Below are positions 29,313 through 35,773 of a DNA stretch of 64,000 nt, in pieces (within the stretch, counting starts at the first letter, position 1; every line of letters starts with the position of its first letter). This stretch comes from Thermohalobaculum sp965247385 (GTDB lineage Bacteria; Pseudomonadota; Alphaproteobacteria; Rhodobacterales; Rhodobacteraceae). The stretch is from NCBI GenBank assembly GCA_965247385.1, contig CBDFHG010000002.1, forward strand, positions 1,054,001-1,118,000. Reading direction: 5' to 3'. The notes beneath the pieces are model-generated. The model saw nothing but the letters and a program-made list of their open reading frames with translations, was not told the DNA's origin and ran no database searches. The position numbers and the translations under genes were made by a program.

Positions 29313-30821
29313 ATGGCTATGCTGGACCAGACCAGATCACTGCCCGATAATCCCTCGGAATTGAGGGTGTTCGCGGGGCAATTGGTGGCGACGGTCAAGT
29401 CCCGGGCGCTCCGGATCGCCAAGCTGGAACACCAGCTCGCCGGTCATCGCCGTCATCGGTTTGGCTCGAAGTCGGAGACGATGAACCAGCTTGAACTCGG
29501 GCTCGAAGAGGAAGAGATCGCGGCGGCGAAGATCGCGCCGCCTGCGCCGCCTGATACTGTCGCCGGGCCGAAGAACAAACCAAAGCGCAAACCGTTGCCG
29601 GACAGCTTGCCGCGCAACGAGCAAGTGCTGTCGCCCGGCGAGGCCTGCGGCAAGTGCGGCGAGGTTCTGAAGAAACCCGGCGAAGATGTCACCGAAGAGC
29701 TGGAATACATCCCTGGCCGGTTCATCGTGAACCGCTTTGTCCGGCCCCGCATGGCTTGCACGTGTTGCGAGGCGATCTGCCAGGCACCATTGCCCTCGCG
29801 CCCGATCGAGCGGGGTCGTCCCGGCCCGGCCTTGCTGGCCCATGTGCTGGTCTCGAAGTATGCCGATCACCTCCCGCTCTATCGCCAGTCCCGGATATTC
29901 GATCGCGACGGCATTGATCTCGACCGCTCGACCCTGTCCGACCGGGTCGGCAAATCGGCGGCACTGCTGGAACCATTGGCTGATATGGTCGGGCGCCATG
30001 TTCAGCGCGGCCAGGCGATCTTTGCCGACGACACCCCCCTGAAGATGCAGGTGAAGGGCACCGGCAAATGCAAGACCGCCCGGATCTGGACCTATGTTCG
30101 CGACGAACGGCCATGGGGCGGCGCCGACCCACCAGCGGCATGGTATCAGTTCACCGTCGATCGCAAGGGCGAGCACCCCACCAGACATCTGGCCAGGTAC
30201 AAGGGCTGGATGCACGCGGACGGCTATGCCGGGTTCAACGAGCTCTACCGATCCGGTGGTGTCGATGAAGTCGCCTGCATGGCCCATATCCGGCGCAAGT
30301 TCACCGATGTCTTCCAGTCGGAGGGCTCGATCATCGCCGAGGAAGCCATCAAGCGCATCGCCGGGCTCTACGTCGTCGAGAAGGATGCCCGCGGCAGTGT
30401 GCCCATTGAGCGGGTCCAACTCCGGCAAGCCCGCGCCAAACCGATCTTCGATGCTCTGGAAGCCTGGCTGCAAACCCGGTTGCCAAAGATCTCCGGCAAG
30501 TCCGAGCTCGCCAAGGCGATCCGCTACGCCCTGACCCGGATGAGGCGCCTGCGCCCGTATCTCGACCACGGCTTTCTGGAGATCGACAACAATTCCGCCG
30601 AACGCGCCATGAAGCTGATAGCCCTGGGTCGCAAGAATTATCTTTTTGTCGGCTCGGAGGCTGGCGGTAAATCCGCCGCCATCGCCTATACCCTGATCGA
30701 GACCGCCAGGCTCAACGGCGTCGATCCCCAAGCCTGGCTGACCGATGTGCTCAGTCGCATCGCCGATCACAAAATCACCAAGCTCGACGAGTTGCTCCCC
30801 TGGCGTTTCGCTCAGACCTGA
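29313..30821 (+). CDS. tnpC: IS66-family transposase TnpC
   Basis: A ~502-residue DDE transposase. It has an N-terminal coiled-coil/leucine-rich region with HRRHRFGSKSE, a zinc-finger segment CGKCGEVLKK...CTCCEAIC, a first Asp in QAIFADDTPLKMQ, a second in GWMHADGYAGFNELY and a Glu in EIDNNSAERAMKLIALGRKN. The IS66 C-terminal domain closes it (DVLSRIADHKITKLDELLPW). The start at 29313 is chosen from MAMLDQTRSL; an ORF extension to 29277 is not conserved. It is intact, though tnpA is frameshifted. Confidence 0.93.
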   Translation: MAMLDQTRSLPDNPSELRVFAGQLVATVKSRALRIAKLEHQLAGHRRHRFGSKSETMNQLELGLEEEEIAAAKIAPPAPPDTVAGPKNKPKRKPLPDSLPRNEQVLSPGEACGKCGEVLKKPGEDVTEELEYIPGRFIVNRFVRPRMACTCCEAICQAPLPSRPIERGRPGPALLAHVLVSKYADHLPLYRQSRIFDRDGIDLDRSTLSDRVGKSAALLEPLADMVGRHVQRGQAIFADDTPLKMQVKGTGKCKTARIWTYVRDERPWGGADPPAAWYQFTVDRKGEHPTRHLARYKGWMHADGYAGFNELYRSGGVDEVACMAHIRRKFTDVFQSEGSIIAEEAIKRIAGLYVVEKDARGSVPIERVQLRQARAKPIFDALEAWLQTRLPKISGKSELAKAIRYALTRMRRLRPYLDHGFLEIDNNSAERAMKLIALGRKNYLFVGSEAGGKSAAIAYTLIETARLNGVDPQAWLTDVLSRIADHKITKLDELLPWRFAQT

Positions 30822-30873
30822 GCGCAATCGGCCAACGCTGAACCGAACCAGAGCCCCGAGACCGGACGGTCAC

Positions 30874-31659
30874 TGATAACCCGCCGTGTCCGAGCGCAGA
30901 CAGACCTTGTCCACGCCCCCAGGCAGCGCCGCCAGCGAGGCCTGCAACACCTGCAACTGCCGATAGCCGGCCGGCACATTGCCGTCGCGGAACTCGGAAT
31001 GCACGATCACCTGCTGTTCCGCCCACCAGGTGTTCAACGGCTGACAGGCCTTGAACTTCTTGTAGCAGTATTCCGCCTGGCGCTTGTGGCTCTGCACCAG
31101 CGTCGCGTCCATGTCCAGCGTCGCCGAGCCCTGCCTGCGATGGCGCTGCAGAAATGACACCAGCGCCTGCCAGCGCCTGATCGACACGCCGCAGACCAGG
31201 CAGACCCGCCGACGGGCGCGGGATGAAGGCACGCCCGACCTCCCGCAGATCTTCCTGGCCTGCGTCGTGGAAGCGTTCCAACCAGCCCGACAGAGCCGAC
31301 GGCGAAGGCACGCTGCGCCCGCGGCCGCGCCGGAACCGGATCTTCAGTTGCCGACGTTCCCGGCGCACCAACAGCCGCCGCTCAACCGCATCCATGGTCG
31401 CGGCAAAGCCGGCGTCCGCCTCCAGGCGTTCCAGGTCCTCGATCCGATCACCCCCGCACAGATTGAGTGCGATCACCGCGATGATCATCTGCACATCCAG
31501 CCAGCCCTGCCGCCCCGCCACCCGCACCTCGCGCCGCACCGCAGCCGCCAGTCCCGATGCCTCAATCAAATCAAGGTAAACACCAATCCCGGCAAAACCC
31601 GTCAGATCGCTGCTGCCCGGCTCGCTTTCGTACTCGAAAGGAAGAACGCCCTGTGCCAT
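30874..31659 (-). pseudogene. IS1380-family transposase remnant (copy C), truncated at both ends
   Basis: This holds the start MAQGVLPFEYE (ATG at 31659) and the first ~260 codons of the IS1380 transposase. It has the same 10-bp frameshifting duplication as copies B and D. The catalytic C-terminus is missing: sequence stops at the IS66 end (30873). On the other side the element ends one base beyond the ATG, where mini-ISL3-associated sequence begins. Both IS ends are lost, so it cannot move. Confidence 0.88.
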
Positions 31660-31670
31660 GTGTCTCTTCG

Positions 31671-31994
31671 ACGTTTACCGTGGAATTCAGGGTGTCACTT
31701 AGGGCGTAATCAGCTACCCTCTGTCATCATTGACAACAACAGGGATAGGCGATGGATGCTCAGGATGTATTGGCTCTTGGCCTCGGGGTTACGCCACCAT
31801 GGCGGCTGGTCGAACAGCGTCTCGACACGAACAGATCGGAGACGATCCGCGGATCGAAGCCATTCGCAAGGCTCTGGAGACGGTCAAAAAACATCCCAAG
31901 CGCATTCTCGAACGTTGGACGTCAATCCACAGCAACGCCCGCATGGAAGCAATGAACGGACTGTGTCAGGGCCGCCAGGGCAAGAGCCAGTGCC
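31671..31994 (+). mobile_element. Mini-ISL3 derivative, copy 2 (3' truncated)
   Basis: Over 93% similar by eye to 7473-7770, including the identical deletion that joins MDAQDVLALGLGVTPPWRL to the C-terminal segment KALETVKKHPKRILERW. It lacks the 13-bp duplication of copy 1. Homology ends near 31992 after CAGGGCAAGAGCCAG, where unrelated cargo sequence begins. Confidence 0.75.
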
Positions 31995-32480
31995 CGGCAC
32001 CGGCCTTCGCTGTCATCCGGGGCGGTGCTTTCAGCCTGGTTCGCGGGCGCGCACCAGATCGCGACCACGCGCATCTCCGCATGCGCGAGCAGCTGCTCGA
32101 TCCTGGCGGTGGCGATGCCGAGATCCGCCTCGAGGCCGGCGATCCGCGCGGTGGCGTCTTCGCTGTCATCCGGGGCATCGGGCGGGGGCAGCGCCAGCGC
32201 CGCCGCCACCCGGGCATGATGCTCGGTGATCTCCGCCATCAGCCGGGCGCGGTCGCGGCAGAGCCCGAGCGCAATCCGCGCCCGCTCCGCGGCGCGCAGC
32301 ACCGCGCCCGCGGACCCGGCTGAAAGCGCCGCCGTGAGAGCCGCTTCCGGACAGGCCGGAAACACAAGCGGAAGAACCGGATCAGGAAAAGGCTGAGCCT
32401 GGGCGAGGGCCGGGGACGGGATCGCCAGGAGCGCGGCGAGGGCGGAGGCGGAGAGGACGGCAAGCGCGCGTGTTCGCCAT
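31995..32480 (-). CDS. Hypothetical exported protein, 3'-truncated
   Basis: The frame reads RTRALAVLSASALAALLAIP and PALAQAQPFPD, a convincing signal peptide with an ALA-Q cleavage site. A ~130-residue Ala/Glu/Arg-rich helical region follows (ARIALGLCRDRARLMAEI; DATARIAGLEADLGIATARI). No ATG lies in this frame near the signal peptide; an ATG at 32480 is in the neighbouring frame, so either a rare start or a frameshift must be assumed. The 3' end is replaced by mini-ISL3 sequence near 31994. It diverges from the coiled-coil gene at 32679. I do not recognise the family. Confidence 0.4.
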
Positions 32481-32678
32481 GTGTCCCCGAATGTTCGCGC
32501 TTTGTCGGGCCGCTCGTGCCCGCGCGCCGGTCCCACTGGATGGGAGACCGGCGAGAGAGACGCCAGGGCAAGGGCAAGGGCGCGGGGATGCGATATGGCC
32601 GGATAGGCTTTGACGCGGGCGCGCGGAACGTATATCCTTTCGGCGCGCGGCGGACGCGGTTGGCAGGAGACGGCAAGG

Positions 32679-33296
32679 ATGACCATGGCGTTCGATACTC
32701 TCAAGGCGATGAAGCGGCTCACCGCCACTGGCGTCGAAGAGGCGCAGGCCGAGGCCATTATCGAAACCGTTGGCGGCGCCATGACCGAATCCCTCGCCAC
32801 GAAGGACGATCTCGCGCTCCTCAAGGCCGACCTCACCGCGGAGATCGCCGTGGGGACCGCCGAGGTGCGCACGGAGATCGCCGAGGTGCGAGGGGATATC
32901 GTCGGCGCTGAGTCCCGGCTTGAGACGAAGATCGCCGAGAGTGATACTAGGAATGCCGAGCGGCATGCGAAGATCGCCGAGGGGATCGCCGAGGTGCGCG
33001 GGGAGATCGCCGGCACCGAGGGCCGGCTTGAGACGAAAATCGCCGGCACCGAGGGCCGGCTTGAGACGAAAATCGCCGGCACCGAGGGCCGGCTTGAGAC
33101 GAAGATCGAGAGCCTGCGCGGGGAGATCACCGCCGCCGCCGCCGAGGCCCGCGCGGGGAACGCCGAGAGTGATACCAGGAATGCCGAGCGGTATGCGAAG
33201 ATCGCCGAGGGCCAGACCACGCAGTTGCGCTGGACGGTCGGCTGCATGATCGCGATCGCGGGCGTGCTCGTCTCGACGCTCCTGCTTGGCACCTGA
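32679..33296 (+). CDS. Membrane-anchored coiled-coil protein with 11-residue repeats
   Basis: A 205-residue protein: a short N-terminal domain (MTMAFDTLKAMKRLTATGVE; DUF1640/CCDC90-like wording), about 120 residues of predicted coiled coil, and a C-terminal transmembrane helix (WTVGCMIAIAGVLVSTLLLG). The middle contains three near-identical 11-residue units GTEGRLETKIA encoded by 33-bp DNA repeats, and two copies of ESDTRNAERHAKIAEG (one with Y for H). Eleven-residue periodicity suits a right-handed coiled coil. ATG at 32679 has AGGAG nine bases upstream. Its role is unknown; it is cargo within the IS island. Confidence 0.75.
   Translation: MTMAFDTLKAMKRLTATGVEEAQAEAIIETVGGAMTESLATKDDLALLKADLTAEIAVGTAEVRTEIAEVRGDIVGAESRLETKIAESDTRNAERHAKIAEGIAEVRGEIAGTEGRLETKIAGTEGRLETKIAGTEGRLETKIESLRGEITAAAAEARAGNAESDTRNAERYAKIAEGQTTQLRWTVGCMIAIAGVLVSTLLLGT
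33012..33110 (+). repeat. Three tandem 33-bp repeats inside the coiled-coil gene
   Basis: Units at 33012-33044, 33045-33077 and 33078-33110. The first two are identical and the third differs at a few final bases. They keep the frame and encode GTEGRLETKI repeats. Unit number could vary by slippage. Confidence 0.9.
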
Positions 33297-33332
33297 GCCG
33301 GCGGGGGGCGCGCCGCCGCGCCGGATGTCCGC

Positions 33333-33358
33333 CGGCGCTTCGAGGCGCCGCTTCTTAT
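33333..33358 (+). terminator. Probable intrinsic terminator of the coiled-coil gene
   Basis: Stem CGGCGC / GCGCCG with loop TTCGAG (33333-33350), followed by CTTCTTAT. It lies 37 bases after the stop of the coiled-coil gene. The T-tract is interrupted. Confidence 0.5.
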
Positions 33359-33390
33359 ACATCATGAAGAACACCTTCCTCTTCGGGAAG

Positions 33391-33434
33391 AGGCGCCGGG
33401 GGCATGTTCGCCAAAACAGCCGCCCCCGGCGCCT
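33391..33434. repeat. Perfect 13-bp hairpin between convergent genes
   Basis: AGGCGCCGGGGGC at 33391-33403 pairs perfectly with 33422-33434 across an 18-base loop. It sits between the coiled-coil gene and the 3' end of the minus-strand fragment ending at 33444, so it may stop transcription in both directions. Confidence 0.6.
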
Positions 33435-33443
33435 CCCCGCCAG

Positions 33444-33671
33444 TTACAAGCCTTTCAGCACCGCCCCGGGGTCCTGGGCGACCAGCTTCCGGTAATCCGT
33501 CGCCGCCTGCTTCAGGTTGACCTCGAAGCCGAGAGCGCGGGGTTTCGGAAAGCTCGGGCAGAGCGAGTAGACCGCCTGCGGGATCGTGTCCTGCAGGTGG
33601 CCGGCCCAGAGCACGCCATAAGTCCCGCCGCCCTTGACCAGCCTGCCGGTCACGGCGGTGTACTGCATAAT
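33444..33671 (-). pseudogene. Hypothetical protein, C-terminal fragment
   Basis: About 75 residues (VTGRLVKGGGTYGVLWAGHL, then IPQAVYSLCPSFPKPRALGF and NLKQAATDYRKLVAQDPGAV) with protein-like composition. The upstream part is replaced near 33667 by a short IS-end-like sequence (TACCAACGGCCC). I cannot assign a family. It is convergent with the coiled-coil gene. Confidence 0.35.
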
Positions 33672-33692
33672 ACCAACGGCCCTCTCAATTGA

Positions 33693-34186
33693 TGTTGTTC
33701 GCCATGGCACCACCTCGCTGTTTGCCGCCCTTGATGTGGCGACCGGCTTCGTCATCGGCAAATGCGACAAGCGTCACCGCGCCAAGAAGTTTCTCGATTT
33801 TCTGAAACAGATCGACGCCGATGTGCCCGACGAACTGGATGTCCATATCATCATGGACAATTACGCCACCCACAAAACCCACCGAGTAAAGAACTGGTTG
33901 GCCCGACGACCGCGTTACAAGGTTCACTTCACGCCGACCTCTGGGTCATGGATCAATCAAGTCGAACGTTGGTTCGCGGAATTGACGCGCAAGAAACTGC
34001 AGCGCGGCGTGCATCGCTCAATCAAAGAACTGGAGGCCGACATTGAATCCTTCATCGCCTGCCACAATGCTCACCCGAAACCCTACAAATGGACAAAGTC
34101 CGCCGATGAAATCCTCGCCGCCGCCAAAAGATTTTGCCGAAAAACCGATCAAACTTTATACGACGAACTTTAGATTCAGGGGACTA
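33693..34186 (+). pseudogene. IS630-family transposase, C-terminal fragment with right end
   Basis: This encodes the C-terminal ~155 residues of an IS630 transposase related to the intact one at 38871-39965: HGTTSLFAALDVATGFVIGK, second Asp in IIMDNYATHKT, Glu in SGSWINQVERWFAEL, stop at 34171-34173. The right end ATTCAGGGGAC is followed by TA, matching the GTGTCCTGAGTCAG end of the intact element when read inward. The N-terminal half is missing; a ~25-base sequence shared with 7903-7928 abuts the break. Confidence 0.85.
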
Positions 34187-34204
34187 GGCCCGGCCCTTCT
34201 GTTT

Positions 34205-35591
34205 GGGGATTATGTAGGAGAGTGCCGAAATGGGGGTTGACATTAGTCGGCACTCTCATGTATTATGTTTGTATTCCAGGAGGATATGGATATGGTGCAG
34301 CACAAATCGGCGGGCAAGAGCGACCGCCAGGGCATCAGCCTCGTAGAACTGTTCAAGCGTTGGCCGACCGATGAGGCGGCCGAGGCGTGGTTCATCGCCC
34401 GGCCGCTGGCCCGAGGGTATCCACTGCCCGCACTGCGGCTCTCTGAATGTGCAGACTGGCGCCAAGCACAAGACCATGCCCTACCGTTGCCGGGAGAAGG
34501 AGTGCGCGAAGCGGTTTTCCGCGAAGACGGGCACGGTGATGGAAGGCTCGAAGCTGGGCTTCCAGGTCTGGATGATCGCCACCTACTTGCTCTCGACGAG
34601 CCTGAAAGGGGTCTCCAGCATGAAGCTCCATCGGGATTTGAACATCAACCAGCGCAGCGCATGGTTCCTCGCGCACCGGCTTCGGGTTGCCTTGACCGAA
34701 CGGCAGGGCGCGTTCGCGGGGCCGCTCGAAGCCGACGAAACCTACATGGGCGGGCGCCGGGCCAACATGCCCAAGGCGAAGCGGAAAGAGCTGACGGGCC
34801 GGGGCGCTGTAGGGAAGACGGCAGTTGCGGGTGTGAAGGGTCGCGCGACAAATCGCGTCGCGGCGCAAGTTGTTCCTTCCACTGACGCCCGGACTCTGCA
34901 AGGCTTCGTCCGTGACCATGCCGGGGAGGACGCCGTGATCTACACGGATGAGCATGGTGGCTATGCCGGACTCGGCGCGGAGTTCGAGCACGAAGCCGTC
35001 AATCACTCGGTTGGCGAGTATGTGCGCGGCATGGCCCATACGCAGGGCATCGAGTCCTTCTGGGCGGTGCTCAAGCGGGCGCACAAGGGAACATTCCACA
35101 AGTTCTCGCCGAAGCATCTTGACCTGTATGTGCAAGAGTTCGCGGGCCGCCACAATGCCCGCGACCGGGACACCATCGACATCATGGCGACCTTCGCCGC
35201 TGGCGCGGTTGGCAAGCGCCTGCGCTACCGTGAACTGATTGCAAACAACGGCCTGCCGTCTGGGGCGCGGTCGTGACCCGCGTCGTCATCGAATGCGCCG
35301 ATAATCCGGCCTTCATGGGAGGACTGGACGATGGCGCGTTCAAGCTGATCGTCACTTCGCCACCCTGCAATCTCGGCAAGGCATCCCTGGCCGCCAAACC
35401 GGAGCAGCGCGTTGTTGAAATCGTGCATCCGTCCTACCAGCCGAGCAAGGTGGCGCTGGAAGAGGACATGCGAGTAGACGCCCGTTTCGAGGAAGCCGTG
35501 GACGCGCTCGCGCAGCCCGTCAGCACCCGCCACATCGCCCGTCCGAAGCCGGGCCACCAAGCGGCCTCCGGCACTTTCCTACATAATCCCC
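34205..35591 (+). mobile_element. IS1595-family element with passenger ORF
   Basis: 1387 bp, with inverted ends GGGGATTATGTAGGAGAGTG on the left and, read inward from the right, GGGGATTATGTAGGAAAGTG. It is flanked by an exact 8-bp duplication TTCTGTTT (34197-34204, 35592-35599). It carries an ISXO2-like transposase gene, interrupted by one frameshift, and a downstream ORF beginning like a DNA methyltransferase. It inserted upstream of the formate dehydrogenase gene. The ends share their first nine bases with the methyltransferase cassette at 3409-6894. Confidence 0.92.
34292..35276 (+). pseudogene. IS1595-family (ISXO2-like) transposase, frameshifted
   Basis: The start MVQHKSAGKSDRQGISLVEL (ATG at 34292, AGGAGG eight bases upstream) continues to DEAAEAWFIA. 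The zinc-ribbon CPHCGSLNVQTG then appears in the next frame, so a one-base insertion lies near 34400-34410. The rest is normal: YRCREKECAKRFSAKTGTVM, catalytic region EADETYMGGRR, second Asp in VIYTDEHGGYAGL, and GIESFWAVLKRAHKGTFHK. The IS1595-type domain would act on the element's own ends; a minor frameshift product is possible but unproven. Confidence 0.88.
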
Positions 35592-35689
35592 TTCTGTTTC
35601 ACATCCGCCCCGCCAAATTCCCGCCCAACGCCGGAAATGCCACGACGCTTGTCGGAATTTTCACTGTGCAGGATCGTGAGGGTCGCTAG
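35273..35689 (+). CDS. IS1595 passenger ORF: methyltransferase N-terminal remnant fused to a small conserved tail
   Basis: GTG at 35273 overlaps the transposase stop by four bases. The first ~38 residues (VVIECADNPAFMGGLDDGAF, then KLIVTSPPCNLGK) carry the TSPPY-type motif IV of an amino-methyltransferase, with Cys in place of Tyr. Next comes a segment (VVEIVHPSYQPSKVALEED; FEEAVDALAQPV) that looks like an independent small conserved protein. The reading frame continues through the IS end at 35591 to 35689, where it is unlikely to be meaningful. It suggests an internal deletion removed most of a methyltransferase passenger gene. Confidence 0.55.
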   Translation: MTRVVIECADNPAFMGGLDDGAFKLIVTSPPCNLGKASLAAKPEQRVVEIVHPSYQPSKVALEEDMRVDARFEEAVDALAQPVSTRHIARPKPGHQAASGTFLHNPLLFHIRPAKFPPNAGNATTLVGIFTVQDREGR

Positions 35690-35717
35690 ATTGTACGGGA
35701 TTGAATCGATCTTGATC

Positions 35718-35731
35718 TCTGGTATACCAGA
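35718..35731. promoter_or_regulatory. GntR-type palindrome upstream of the formate dehydrogenase gene
   Basis: TCTGGTATACCAGA is a perfect 14-bp palindrome 43 bases before the start codon. TGGTATACCA is the usual form of FadR/FdsR-type GntR operators. The central TATACC could also serve as a -10 region, so binding would block transcription. The regulator gene is not in this neighbourhood. Confidence 0.6.
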
Positions 35732-35773
35732 TACAAGAGCGACGGGCACGCACCGCGACAAGGACTTCAAACG

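Larger units (their letters stand above)
28439..30873 (+). mobile_element. IS66-family element without target duplication
   Basis: Inverted repeats GTAACCGTCCGGTCTC at 28439 and, read inward from 30873, GTGACCGTCCGGTCTC bound a tnpA-tnpB-tnpC module in the standard order. IS66 elements normally make 8-bp duplications, but the flanks differ here (GTTGTTTT before, TGATAACC after). The left neighbour is an integrase stub and the right neighbour a truncated IS1380 copy. Loss of the duplication points to recombination or deletion at the element after insertion. Confidence 0.88.

Noticed and set aside
33012..33110. 33-bp direct repeats considered as a CRISPR array
   Set aside because: The units are contiguous with no spacers and encode a regular protein repeat in frame.
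31922..33292. One continuous minus-strand ORF of 456 codons across the cargo region
   Set aside because: The part beyond about 32500 is the antisense of the coiled-coil gene and is repetitive; only the signal-peptide-bearing part below 32500 was kept, at low confidence.
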